From Eleusine coracana subsp. coracana (lineage: Eukaryota; Streptophyta; Magnoliopsida; Poales; Poaceae), in contig CM064434.1 of the NCBI GenBank assembly GCA_032690845.1, forward strand, positions 35,444,342 to 35,508,341: 64,000 nucleotides of DNA, read 5' to 3'. Below, in pieces: positions 52,817 through 64,000 of this stretch; the first letter of the stretch is position 1, and each line of letters opens with the position of its first letter. The notes beneath the pieces were generated by a model. The model made no database searches, was not told the origin of the DNA, and saw only the letters and a program-made list of their open reading frames with translations. The translations under genes were made by a program, and so were the position numbers.

Positions 52817-54344
52817 TGTTGGTCATAATTACGCACCCACTTATATATCGCAAGAGGACGGTGTACGATTGTAGCACTTTTTCCCTTGAATTGAGTATTC
52901 CAAGGTTTATCAAATCCACAGGGACCTTAGAGGTAATTAAACAAAGTTAACAGTAAAAATTCGAATCAAAACTACTGTTGAATTCAGGTTGCATGAGGGG
53001 AGACTGTCCAGCACAAAGGTGCGCCAGACAGTAAATCTGTCGTTGTGCCGATCGGCGCAGGGGTTGAGCGGATCAGCGCATTGGGGAATCTATTGTCATG
53101 CCGATCGGTGCAGGTGTTGAGCCGATCGGCAAACTGGTGAGTCTAAGCCAAAGTGCGCCAGATACCTTGTAAGCCTAAGCTGTTAAGTGAGTAGCCAAGT
53201 ATCTACTAGTGAGATCGTAACCAGAAAGTCTAATAAAATAGCATCATAATGGGTAATTACATGGATCAGTGAAAACCTATAATGAATAAGACCACACTGC
53301 TTTCCGAGCGGCTCCCGATTTATCGCTACTGAGAGGAAACCCTTAATCGCGCGAGTATCTTACCCTACTCAACTATCCAGTAGTGCTACGTAGGTTTGGT
53401 GCTGTCACCGCTAAACCACACTACTAGCATCATCAAGCAACCATAACCAATACAATGTCTGAATACTATCCTAATCACCACGATCAAGATAATATCTACT
53501 TACTTAGCCTAGAACTAAGCAATTGGAATAAGCACATGCATGATTATAAAATCAAAATAGACAAATCACCAAAACCATCATTAATATATTCAATCATCCT
53601 TGAGATATATAGAGTAAGATTCATCCCCATCGAGATGGCCTACCTTGACGGATCAACTCTTAACACCAATGGTTCTTGAAACTCAACTAGAGATCTATTC
53701 TAACAGGGCAAGCTGCGGTGGCTCTGACTCACGAATCTGTTGTCCCTCTGTCACCTCTGCCTCCTCTCTTGCCACGACCAGGGTTTACAAGTATTTATAG
53801 AGGTTCTACTCATAGAGGACTCGGTTTGTAGCAAATTAGGCGGTTGCACCGGCGTAGGATTGCGCCGATCGGTGCAAGCCGTGTCTTCTCTGGTTTCTCC
53901 TCCGAGTCGGTTCCTCTGTCTTCCACATCTGCCATACGGGCCTTTTCCTTCCAGATAAAGTCTTGTACTGCATGTTGAGATCTTGAAGTTCCACAAATCT
54001 TCTAGGCAAATATCTTCAAGTGTCTTGCGTAGATAAACTTCCATAAACATGTGGAATGGGCCTCGGTCACTTCTGTGGCCCAAAACACCCTTGCGCCGAT
54101 CGGCTCATGGACTGCGCCGATCGGCGCACTGGGCTTCTTTAGTGCTTTTCATCAGTTCTGGATTCCTATCCTCTCTAGCATCACTTTTATCACCAATTTT
54201 ACCTGTTTCTGCAATAAAGCTCCAAAACAATGCATATACAAATATATAGGCAATATTATAGGTAAATGGCCGAAATTAGAATCAATTATGCTCTAATTGG
54301 GGGTAATATTCACATATAAAAGGGGCAGTTGGGGAGTGCCACCA
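52817..54344 (-). repeat. 5' LTR of element E (1528 bp)
   Basis: Plus-strand ends are TGTTGGTC..TGCCACCA. Palindrome copies occur at 53045, 53066, 53099, 53119, 53861, 54092 and 54113 (the last a perfect 16-mer, 54113-54128). Confidence 0.9.
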
Positions 54345-56889
54345 GCAGGCTCCTTTTCTTCTATTGGATTGAGCATGTTAATCCCAATCCTAATTGTATT
54401 CTACACATTGCGATTTTTGTACATTTGTGAGAAGCTTTTCTGGGCATGTTGCCCCACTTTTCTCTCTTTCGCCATCTCTTCCTCCTCTGACCGCTGCGAA
54501 TGAAGGAAAACCATGTCCCCATTGGTGGAGTTGGCCTCCTCTTACGCAAGAAGGAGGTCTACATCAATGTGCCCCTGAACACTAGGAACATGAACTAGAG
54601 GGAGGAGTGGTTCTATTGTGATAATTCTCCCCTGTTCTTGTAGATTTTACTGGTGCAGAGGCCAGCCCCCGGCTGTGTTGGTCAGAGAAGTTGGACCCTA
54701 ATGATGCCCAAGTGAGCGAACTGTAAGAAAATTGCTGACCTGGAGAAAGAGGGAGTCGACGGCATCACAATAGCTAAAAGCTTCATAGTGCGCCGAGTTC
54801 AACCCCTCAAGCAGCAGAGCCATCCTGCCTGGAAATATTCCAACAATGATGAGATGAGGGAGGTGCTTGACCCACCAAACTCCACTCTTACGTTGGTCTC
54901 ACTTAGAGAAGATGTTTGGAGGGAACACCCTTCAAGATCATGCCTTGATCACAAAAACATATAACATGGGCACTCACCGGGCCCGAGTAAGCTCTGGATG
55001 TTCAATGTTCATTTGATATCCATCTTAGTAGAGTGATAAGACTGATCTGATATCTTGATGTTTATTTCTAGTTTCTAAACACTTACATGTCACACCCTCC
55101 GCTCCCTCTGACCGACAACGAGGGACATGATTATGTGGAGAAGCCACCACAGACTGGTACTGGTGGATCAAGCTCATAAGCAGGCGCATCTCCGACTGAA
55201 TCGGTCATCACTGGCAACTCTGCTATCCCCACCACTGATCTTCCTCACACCAGTCAACGGGTAAAAAAGCTTGCTTACCACCGAAGGCAATATCTAGGAG
55301 ATGATGATGAGGAGGAGGAAGACCAACCTCAAAACATCAGTCAGGCCTCCCCTGCTCCCTCCGACCGACCATCAAATCGGTCGGAGCCCCCAAGTCAAGT
55401 GGCGCACAATGCTGGAGTAGCGGAAAAAAATCTGACAAAACCACAAAGAGGAAGCGATGAGATTCATAGATTACTTCTTCAAAGAAGAAAGTCAGTCAGA
55501 TCAAAATCAAGCACGCCTCTGAGTAAGTTTATTCATGACTTCAAATATTTATCAAGTGTAACCAAAATATATTCAGTTTCTAACATTTTTGTCATGTAGT
55601 GAACATACTACTCGATCAATCGAGACTCAGAGCGCCCCTGTGTCTGAAGACACATGATTGACTCCTACACTTCGTCCGACTGACCCACCTTAGTCTGCAA
55701 CCACGCCATCAAACGTGCAGACTCAAGCGAAGACGATCGCAACAGTTCCAAGGTTGTCCCCGTAGACCGCCTCTCCTCCCCCGACTGGCAGTGCGCCTTC
55801 TACCATCAAGGACATGGTCATGCCAGTCAAGAAAACTTCGGGTTGGCCTGAAGCCGAAGACTTGGAAATTCTCCATCAACACCGAGAAGCAACCAAGGTA
55901 CATCAATACTAAGGCCTTTTTCTTCCTCACATCATTGTTTCTTCTAAACATAACGGTCTCCCATTATCATGAAAATTTATGCTCTAGTGGAGAAAAAACA
56001 AGCAAGGATAGAGTACCTTGAGGTCGAGAGCTTCGGTATGTATTGAAATCCTTCTTTATGTATAAATATTTCATTGTATCTTTGACTTGTTGTCGTTTGT
56101 AGTCACCGGTTAGCTGCTGACAAAAGCTCAACAATAGCAAGAGAAGCTGCAGAATGGTTACAAGGAAGTTTTGCTTCTTTACAGCAGAGCCGCCTTGACC
56201 TTGCAGGTAAAAGATCTTCAAATCTTCATGTCGTCCTTGCTTTTTCCATATGTTTGTAAATCTTACAAAGAAATTATTTCAGAACTAGAGAAGGTCACCT
56301 CCATTCAACAGAAGTATTTGGATGTTTTGAAGTCCGAGAAGGACGATCTGTCCAAGACTCTTGGCGAGAGATATTGAACTTGCTCAATTGAAAAAGAAGT
56401 TGCAGGAGATCGAGGAGTCCCTGAAGAATGCTAAGGCCAATGCTCTACAACATAAATGTAATTTGACCTATAAGCTCTTCTTGTTTTCCTCTTATTAGTC
56501 TTTGTAATAGGCTTCATCTTCTAATCTTGGTGTCAGTCTATAGTATTGTCATACGGCGCTCAGAAGGATCTAGACTATATCCACACAAAGAAAGTGGAGC
56601 AGACTGGGCATTCCATTGAATACTTGCTGGAGCACGCACCAGAAGCGATTACCGATCATACCTCGAGGGTGGCAATCGAGGCCGGGAGTCAAGTGTTGGC
56701 TATTTGCCAGTCTTGGTCCCTAGAACTTCCATGGAAAAGATCAAGGAGGGCTTCAACCCATCGTTAATGGTCGACCAATGTCTGTTGCTATTAGACTCCA
56801 TGGTAGAAACCTCCCAAGCCCCGGTTGAGAACATTGGCGTTGATCCAGCTGTACCGACTCCTCCTGTCTCTCAAGAAATAGAAGATTAG
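54345..56889 (+). pseudogene. Element D antisense gene, remaining exons
   Basis: It continues the gene started at 44405. The rest of the N-terminal domain (Leu-His-Ile-Ala-Ile-Phe-Val-His, 54400-54600) is followed by a segment with Ser-His-Pro-Ala-Trp-Lys-Tyr (54716-54990) ending at a GT donor (ccgagtaagc). Next come an acidic middle (55080-55520), short exons near 55690-55900, 55975-56035, 56105-56205 and 56280-56455, and a C-terminal exon (56546-56889) ending in TAG. Exon order and the visible donors correspond to the element B copy, which supports a conserved spliced gene. Stops (for example near 54525 and 54595) disable it. Confidence 0.75.
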
Positions 56890-57539
56890 GCCTCTTCTCC
56901 TTCGGCAAAGCTATAATTTATGTAATCAGATACATTAGTATTATTGATGTAGGAAAACAGTATGTTCCTTTGGTAATAATGATTGTTCTTTTTCTTGCTT
57001 AATTACTAAACAAGTTAAAAAACTTGACTGAGTAGTCAATAGAGCGATCTCCAGTTACTTATAGCAATTCAGGTAGTACTTAGCTGCATTAGTCGTGCTT
57101 TAGTACTTAAACCCTTTGACTATAAGATCTTGGAGATAAAACAGAAGACGCATCAGTGTGCCTTAGCATATTTATTCGTAATTTGTAACCATGTAACAAT
57201 CAGAATCGACCAATCAACACATGATCTCTCTCGCTTTGGCTCTAGGTTTAGTGTAGTGGTAGTCTATTGTGAAGTACGAATTGTATGACTGTCATGCTGC
57301 AGCGTTAGACCAAAAAACGTAAGGCCGTATTAAAATATGAGGAATTGGTCTGTAAAAATCCAAAACTAGCATTTATCAAGGTTAAGGAGGAGTGGGACAT
57401 TATTATTAGCCCCCTGTCTTGATTGCTTAATATGTAAATTAAGGAATCAAGGCAAATAAGAATGAAATTTCATCAAAGACCTTTCATAAAAAGGATTGAA
57501 GTTCCATTCAATAATAATGTATAGGAATGCAAAAATAAA
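56890..57539 (-). other. Spacer between antisense gene and pol of element D
   Basis: AT-rich, no supportable gene. It shares short blocks with 29768-30281 of element B (for example around 57200-57280). Confidence 0.65.
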
Positions 57540-58839
57540 CTAAGTATAAGAGCGACGTAGCTGATTTATGTTCCATAAATTTGGTACATCATCACCATCT
57601 TCATAAATCAATCGATTAGCCCCCAATCGAGTGACTTCTTTGACCACATATGGTCCTTCCCATTTAGAGGTTAACTTGTGTTGATTCTTGGTTGATTACA
57701 CTCGGCACAACACTAAGTCTCCAACATGGAACTAACGACTTTGAACGTTCTTGTTGTAGTAAGTCTTAAGCCCTGTTGGTACACTGCCAACCAAAATAGA
57801 GTGTGATCACACATCTCTTCTGTCACAATCAACTTGATTTCTTGGCTATCTTCAGAAAGCTTCTCATCATATCCCTTGACTCGTGCTGAAACGAGGTTTA
57901 CCTCGATCGGCAGCATAGCCTCAGAGCCATAGACCAATGAGAAAGGAGACTGGCCAGTAGGCCCACTGACATTAGTGTGCAGCCCCCAAAGGACCGAAGG
58001 AAGCTCTCGAACCCATCGACCGGCATAAGCTTGAGTCTGTCAAAAATTCGGGGCTTCAACCCCTGAAGAATCATACTGTTGGCCCATTCGACCTGCCCGT
58101 TGCTTTGAGGATGGGCCATCGAAGCAAAGTGGACTTTTATTCCCATCTTATCGGCATAGTCACGGAATTCCTCAGATGTAAACTGAGTATTATTGCTGGT
58201 GATGATATCATGAGGAACTCCAAACTGAGTGAAGACCTCTCTGACAAACTCAGTTGCCTTATTTGAAGTTATCTTTCCTATCGGCTTTGCTTCAGTCCTC
58301 TTGGTGAACTTGTCAATGGCAACAAACAGATGAGTAAACCCACCTGACACTTTCTTGAAAGGACCAATAATATCCAGCCACCCAAATTGCAAAGGGCCAA
58401 GTCGTAAGTATCATCTGAAGTTATTGCGATGACACGTGTGTCTGCTGAGCGAAAAATTGACAACCTTCACACTTTTGAACGACCTGATGTGCATCTTCAA
58501 CCACCATAGTCCAATAGAACCCTTACCGGAAAGCCTTGCCGACCAATGTCTTGGAAGGTGCAAGGTTTCCGCATGCTCTTACATGAATTTCCTCCATCAA
58601 CTCTTTTCCTTCTAAAATTGAAATGCATTGCATCAAGATGTTCGATACTCCTTTTTGATAGAGCAAGTCATCCACCATTAAATATCCCCGAGATCGAGCC
58701 TTTAGCTTCTGTTGCTCGTTGGAATCCGCAGGCAGTGTACCACTAACCAAGAATTGAATAATTGGGTTGTGCCAATCAGTCTTCCTGTTGTAATGTTCTA
58801 CAGGGTCAGCCACATCGGTTGTTAAGACATCCGACTGAG
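57540..58839 (-). pseudogene. Element D integrase
   Basis: The zinc-finger region (58813-58523) and core (58392-57898) are recognisable. The second catalytic Asp position reads Ile-Thr-Ser-Asn-Asn-Thr-Gln-Phe (Ser in place of Asp); the Glu is kept in Gly-Gln-Val-Glu-Trp-Ala-Asn. Frame breaks occur near 58390-58460 and 57940. The C-terminal domain ends at the stop 57540-57542. Confidence 0.85.
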
Positions 58840-59330
58840 GAGAAATAGTGGGAGAACAAAGGGTGTGTGAGAAAACATTGGGTGGTACAATCGATCATGA
58901 TGATCCCATCTTAGCTAGCTCATCAGCAGCCTGGTTGTTATTGCGGAGAACATGCGTGAACTTAAGTCCATCAAACTTGTTTTCCAGCTTCCTCACTTCT
59001 TGGCAGTAGGTAACCATGTTGCCATCCACACACTTCCAATCCTTAATGACCTAGTTGATGACCAGAGCCGAGTCACCAACGATATCGAGGCACTGATTGC
59101 TGAGTGATATGGCAATTCATAGACTATGTAGAAGAGCTTCATACTCCGCAGCATTATTGGACGCGTGAAACTTGATTAGGAGGGCATATCAAAGTTTCTC
59201 TCCTGTTGGAGAAATAAGTTCGATTCCTGCTCTTGCACCCGGCAATTGGAGTGAGTCGTCAAAGTACGTTTTCCAGTATTGAATATCTTGTGGTGCCTAT
59301 GGCATTAGAATCTCTGTCCACTCAAAATCG
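58840..59330 (-). pseudogene. Element D second (archaeal-type) RNase H
   Basis: The minus-strand text matches the element B domain, with blocks for Ala-Glu-Tyr-Glu-Ala-Leu near 59140 and Gly-Asp-Ser-Ala-Leu near 59065 and the end Asn-Asn-Gln-Ala-Ala-Asp-Glu-Leu near 58925. No continuous frame remains. Confidence 0.75.
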
Positions 59331-60730
59331 ATGTCAGCCAGCGCATGTCCTTTGATCGCTGAGCGAGGTATGAACATGATGATGAATCGATCGAGTTCGT
59401 CCGTCCTCTTGGAAATCTTTCCTTGAGGTGACCAAGAGCGTATATAGCAGCTTCAAGATCTTGTGATATCGGATCTTGGAGGCGTTAAGAACCTCACTCA
59501 CGAAATACATCGGGTGTTGTACTTATTGTACATGTCCCTCTTCTTCTCATTCAACTTTTAAAACAACACTCACAACTTGCGTTGTGGCCGAAACATAAAG
59601 CTAAAGCTTCTCCTGTGGCTCTGGAGGCACTAAGAGTGGAATGTTGCTGAGGTAGACTTTCAACTCATCCAAAGCCAACTGCGCCTCTTCTGTCCAGACG
59701 AAGTTGTCTTGCTTTTTGAATAACTTGAAGAACGGCAGACCCCTGACCCCCAGTCGGGAGATAAAGAGAGTCAAAGATGCCATGCACCTGGTCAACTTCT
59801 AAACATCTCTTTGGTAATTAGGAGGTCCCATACCAAGAATTGCCTTGATTTTTTCGGGTTTGCCTCTATACCTCATTTTAAAACGTTGTAACCGAGTAGC
59901 TTACCCGAAGGAACCCTGAAGACGCACTTCTTTGGTTTAACTTCATCGAGTATCGCCTCAAGTTGTCAAACATCTCTCCTAGGTCAGAGAGAAGTTCTCC
60001 AACATTTTAGTCTTTACCATGATGTCATCAACATGTGCTTTTGTGTTCCAACTAATCTGAGTTTCGAGGCAGCGTTGAATACTACATTGGTAAGTGGCGC
60101 CAGCATTCTTCAGACCGAATGACATGGTTATATAGTAGTAGACGCCAAGGGAGCTATAAAGGAAGTCTTGATTTGATCTTCTACTTTTAGCGGGATCTAG
60201 TGATGGCCTGAATAGGCATGCAGAAAGCTCAAGAGCTCACACCGGGCTGATGAGTCTATGATCTGATCAACGCGCAGTAGAGCGAAGGGATCTTTAGGAT
60301 AGACCTTATTCAATGCGGTATAATCAATGCACATATGCCACTCTTTATTCTTCTTTGCTACAAGGACTGGATTAGCTAGCCAATCCGGATGGTACACTTC
60401 CTTTATAAAGTTAGCATCTAAAAACCTAGCTATCGTCTTCTTTATGGCATCCTTACGATCTTGAGCAAATCTTCTAAGTCATTGCTTGACGGGTGTAGCA
60501 CCAGGAGGCACCCGTAATTTATGCTCAATCTTTTCCCTAGGAACTCCCGGCATGTTGGAAGGTTTCCAAGCAACAATGTCCCTATTTTCCTAGAGGAAAA
60601 GAGTGAGCGCGAGTTCCAATTTCTCTCCTAGATTGGTCCCCGCATAAGTAACCTTAGTAGGGTCTTCAAGATCAAGCGGAACTTCCCTGGTCAGCACGTC
60701 ATCCATCTAGATCTTCTCCTTACTAGGCTT
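59331..60730 (-). pseudogene. Element D reverse transcriptase and first RNase H
   Basis: RT starts within the frame after Val-Pro-Gly-Ala-type sequence near 60500 and shows His-Pro-Asp-Trp-Leu-Ala-Asn-Pro (60390), Cys-Ile-Asp-Tyr and His-Ala-Tyr-Ser-Gly-His-His. The catalytic Tyr-Val-Asp-Asp region (around 60020) is too damaged to read. The RNase H connection (59795-59601) is open. Unlike element B, the protease-RT linker is present up to 60730, where element F begins. Confidence 0.82.
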
Positions 60731-62133
60731 TGTTGGTCGTAACTATGCACCCACTTATATACCGCAAGAGGACGGTGTACGATTGTAGCAATTTCTCCCT
60801 TGAGTTGAGTATTCCAAGGTTTATCATATCCATTGGGACCTTAGGGATTATTAAGCAAAGTTAACAGTAAAGGATCTAGTGAAGGTTACTGTCGAGTTTG
60901 AGTTGCATGAGGGGAGACTGGCCACCGTGAAGATGCGCCAGACAGCAAATCTGTCGTTGTGCCGATCGACGTAGGGTGAAGCCGATCGACACACTAGCAA
61001 AGCTGTGATTGCGCTGATCGGTGCTGGTGTTGAGCCGATCGGCACACAAACGAATCTAAGCCAAAGTGTGGCAGATACCTTGTAAGCCTAAGTTGTTAAG
61101 TGAGTAGCCAGATATCTACTAGTGAGATCATAACCAGAAAGTCTAATCAAATAGCATCATAATGGTAATTACATGGACTAATGAAAACCTATAATGGGTA
61201 AGACCACCCTGCTTTCTGAGCAGCTCCCGATTTATCGCTGCCGAGAGGAAACCCTTAATCGTGCGAGTATCTTACCCTACTCGACTATCCAATAGTGCTG
61301 CGCAGGTTTAGTGCTATCACCGCTAAACCACACTACTAGCATCATCAAGCAACCATAATCAATACAATGTCCGAATACTATCCTGATCACCATGATCAAG
61401 ATAATATCGACTTACTTAGCCTAGAACTAAGCAATTGGAATAAGCACACGCATGATTATAGAATCAAGATAGACAAATCACCAAAACCATCATCAATATA
61501 TTCGATCATCCTTGAGATACATAGAGTAAGATTCATCACCGTCGAGATGGCCTACCTTGACAGATCGACTCTTACACCAATGGTTCTTGAAACTCAACTA
61601 GAGATCTATTCTAACGGGGCGAACCCCGGTGGCTCTAACTCATGGATCTGTTGTCCCTCTGACGCCTTCTTGTCTCGCACGGCCAGGGCTTACATGTATA
61701 TATATGGGTTCTACTCATAAAGGACTCGGTTTCTAGCAAATAAGGCGGTTGCACTGATCGGCACAGGATTGCACCGATCGGCGCAAGCCATGTCTTCTCT
61801 GGTTTCTCTTCCGAGTCGGTTCCTCTATCTTGCACATGTCGAGATCTTGAAGTTCCATAAATCTCCTAGGCAAATAACTTCAAGTGTCTTCTGCAGATAA
61901 GCTTCCATAAAACATGTGGAATGGGCCTCGATCACTTTTGTGGGCCAAAACATCCTTTCCTCTTCTAGCATCACTTTAATCACTAATTTTACTTGTTTCT
62001 GCAATAAAGCTCCAAAACAATACATATACAAATATATAGGCAAAATCACAAGTAAATGGCCTAAATTGGCATCAATTATGCTCTAATTGGGATTATATTC
62101 ACATATAAAAGGGGCACTTAGGAAGTGCCAATA
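60731..62133 (-). repeat. Element F: Athila-type 3' LTR (1403 bp)
   Basis: Plus-strand TGTTGGTC..TGCCAATA (the terminal CA has become TA). It is homologous to both LTRs of element E and contains the segment deleted from E's 3' LTR. Palindrome copies lie at 60959, 60979, 61010, 61033, 61750 and 61770. It interrupts element D pol. Confidence 0.88.
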
Positions 62134-62147
62134 ATTCCCCCAGACTT
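62134..62147 (-). other. Polypurine tract of element F
   Basis: The minus strand reads AAGTCTGGGGGAAT just before the LTR. Confidence 0.75.
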
Positions 62148-63045
62148 AAACCTTTGCTCGTCCCAAGTAAAGTAAAAGAAAGAAAAATTAAAGAACATAC
62201 TCTCTATCATAAAAGATATCTCAAATCAGCAAATATTGAGTATTGTTATATTGTGGTGTATTTCATATTGGTATTCAGCAAAATAGTTCAAATATGGGCA
62301 TAAGGCTTTAAAGTTTCTCCCCAAAGCAAAGGATCATGTCCAACTCACAAATTATAAATTTTCCACACATGTAAATCACTTAAATATTGTTGTGAACATA
62401 AAGAATCTATCTTCCAAATAATCCAAAGCAACAACTCATCTTTCAAATCACTCAACCTATATCTACATCATAATGATCAAATAATATATGTGTAAAGCTT
62501 ATATGAGTAGCTTGGTGAGGTAATCCAAGGATTGCAAACATAAATCAACAATATATTGTAAAGCTAGGAGATTATTCTTTACTGGAATTACAGAAGCTTA
62601 ACAAGATGGCCATTTCAGAAAGATAAATTTAAGAAGGGACTCAAACTTTGGGTAAGTAGACATGTGCATAGCAAAAATTTGATCTTGGAAGAAAAAGGAA
62701 ATCCCATTATCAGATTGCACATGGTTGGAATGATTCATGGCTATATTAGAATGAATTTTGAGAATAAACATGTCCTATATCATCCCCCCACACTTAAAAT
62801 TTTACTAGTCCCTTAGCAAACAGCAGAACTTTTCTCTTCTTCTTTTTTATTTTGCTCTCTGCTGCATCGATCGGTTCAAAGTGCGTCGATCGGCTCTCAA
62901 CCTGAACTCACCAGCATTTGTTGGTATTTGATTCACCTGGCTTCAAATAAAGCCATAAATATAGGATGTGGTCAAGGAATGATACTCAACAAGACATTTT
63001 GGATTTATGGTGGAATACTCAGTGGAATTGAATTTTTGCATGAGT
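62148..63045 (-). other. Non-coding 3' region of element F
   Basis: A near-copy of 46005-46940 in element E, with a second purine-rich tract (62781-62799) and two decayed palindromes (62873, 62882). The match to E ends at about 63041-63045. Confidence 0.8.
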
Positions 63046-64000
63046 GTTGACACTTCTTAACGTCGCACCAGAATTATTACTATCCCCAGCAACAGTGCCA
63101 GAAATGCTTGTTGGTATTTCTTACGATCACAGATAAATCCGCAAGTGCACGGATACTAATGTAGCACTTCACCTAGGAGTATTCCAGGTTATCGAATCTC
63201 AGGGAACATGTGTATCGATCCTCTAACTAATCCGTCCAAGGACAACAAGACTATGGTAGGCAAAGGGTAGAGAGGATTCCTAATGGTTAAGGATCCTATA
63301 ATAAGATTGGTTCGATCTCTACTGCTTACTTCGGGCACCAGCTTACCCCTGCATCCACAGGCGACTCCGGCCAACATCTCTACAACATACCCGAACGTTG
63401 GGGATTACTAAGGCCGGATAGGGCTGTCACCACCTACCAACTACCTCTACAAACCGTGGGGCATGCGGCAAATAAAGGTAACCTCTAGCCTAGACACCGC
63501 GTCTACGCTATCAATTACTATCCTAATCTCGAATCCACGCTTATAGAAGACTAAGATACTCTAATTAAATAGAGCGATGATCCTGTAAGTAATAAAGAAA
63601 GAACTTACTTAAATAGGAAACTTAAATACCAAAGAGGAAACACGAACACTTACTTGAAAAGGAAAGCATCCGTTGAGGTACAAGCGTGGGGAAGATCGCC
63701 GACAAGCCCGGCGCTTCCCCGAACTCTCCCTCACTCTCCCTATTTTCTAAGCACTTTGGCAGTGCTAAAGCCTTTGAAATGGAGGTCTAAACTCTCTTCT
63801 TGTGTGTTGTATTTTTTTACCAAATTTCCCCTCTATTTATAGGTGGCGAAGTACTGGCGGGTATTTGTAGGTGAAGGAGGGTCGATGGGCAAAACTTCCC
63901 CCGCCGGGCGGCATGCAGCGCCAGGCGGCCGTTGGATGAGGTCGGTTTCCGACCGACTTTCTTTGGACGTCTCAGATTTGGTCCGGATGATGGTTGTTGC
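63046..64000 (-). mobile_element. Element G: 5' LTR and start of another Athila-like element
   Basis: The LTR runs from 63109 (plus-strand TGTTGGTATT) past the window end. The minus strand has the primer-binding site TGGCACTGTTGCTGGGGA (63083-63100), matching the tRNA-Asp-type TGGCGCCGTTGCCGGGGA except for three G-to-A/C-to-T changes. Only about 40 bp of internal sequence precede the junction with element F. The LTR holds gccgggcggc and gccaggcggcc words (63902-63930). The open frame at 63654-63842 is not supported as a gene. Confidence 0.75.
63083..63100 (-). other. Primer-binding site of element G
   Basis: 18-bp match to the Athila-type site with three transition differences, eight bases from the LTR end. 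Confidence 0.8.

Larger units (their letters stand above)
44711..54344 (-). mobile_element. Element E: Athila-type Ty3/gypsy retrotransposon lacking pol
   Basis: The minus-strand order is 5' LTR (52817-54344), a degenerate primer-binding site, gag (with zinc knuckle), protease, a 1.3-kb gap, a 3' ORF, polypurine tracts and a 3' LTR (44711-45989). The flanks gcggg (44706-44710) and gcagg (54345-54349) are a target duplication with one mismatch. Removing E restores Phe-Leu-Arg-Gly-Leu-Leu in the element D gene. Gag type, the Asp-Leu-Gly-Ala-Ser protease and the 3' ORF fit Athila. RT, RNase H and IN are absent. Palindromes of the form TGCGCCGATCGGCGCA recur throughout. Confidence 0.88.
44405..60730 (-). 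mobile_element. Element D: second Tat-lineage Ty3/gypsy, split by element E
   Basis: In minus-strand order it has RT-RNase H, a second RNase H, IN (to 57540), a spacer, then a gene on the plus strand (54345-56889 and 44405-44710). The layout equals that of element B. Its gag side is cut by element F at 60730 and its LTR side by element I at 44404. Element E occupies 44711-54344. It is inactive. Confidence 0.85.

Noticed and set aside
45506..54128. CRISPR-like repeats (short palindromic words at intervals)
   Set aside because: Spacing is irregular (about 20 bp to several kb), copies are degenerate and confined to one retrotransposon family, and this is plant DNA with no cas genes.

Overview
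This window is plant nuclear DNA, almost certainly from a grass (Poaceae). It consists of LTR retrotransposons inserted into one another. I found no intact host gene, no rRNA or tRNA gene, no CRISPR array and no prokaryotic feature. The grass assignment is an inference from the element families: a CRM-like chromovirus whose integrase reads into its LTR, a Tekay/Del-type element with 4-kb LTRs, two RIRE2/Grande-like Tat elements, Athila-type elements, and two Ty1/copia types. Nearly every coding region carries stops, frameshifts or large deletions, as expected of old heterochromatic, possibly pericentromeric, DNA.

Layout of the left half. Positions 1-5849 are a head-to-tail array of LTRs (about 886 bp per unit, minus strand). 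The last unit is the 3' LTR of CRM-like element A (minus strand; internal 5850-10688, 5' LTR 10689-11610). Element A abuts Tat-type element B (plus strand). B's gag-pol occupies 11611-15296 and resumes at 29038-29767. Between these parts sits Tekay-type element C (minus strand, 15297-29032), with the 5-bp duplication caaga on both sides. Beyond pol, B carries a multi-exon gene on the opposite strand (33098 down to 30282) and ends in an LTR at 34081-34423. B itself appears to lie inside copia element H (plus strand, 34424-36657 and 40946 to about 42590). H's RNase H reading frame was split by CRM-related, internally deleted element J (36658-40945, duplication ccatg).

Layout of the right half. 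A SIRE-like LTR (I, 42617-44404) abuts a second Tat element, D. D's pol is on the minus strand (57540-60730) and its opposite-strand gene is on the plus strand (44405-44710 and 54345-56889). That gene is split by Athila-type element E (44711-54344, imperfect duplication gcggg/gcagg). A second Athila-type 3' LTR (F, 60731-62133) interrupts D pol. F's internal region joins, at about 63045, the primer-binding region and 5' LTR of a third Athila-like family (G, 63083-64000).

Within a typical element, gag forms the particle, PR cuts the polyprotein, RT and RNase H make the DNA copy, and IN inserts it. Few of these modules survive here. Four points deserve attention: (1) the tandem LTR array, whose six junctions all have the same breakpoint and which keeps an LTR-encoded integrase tail open in several units; (2) the conserved intron-bearing antisense gene in both Tat elements; (3) a palindromic word, TGCGCCGATCGGCGCA and decayed variants, scattered about 29 times through Athila elements E and F, including four in-frame copies in a gag ORF; (4) a different palindromic word in the SIRE-like LTR.
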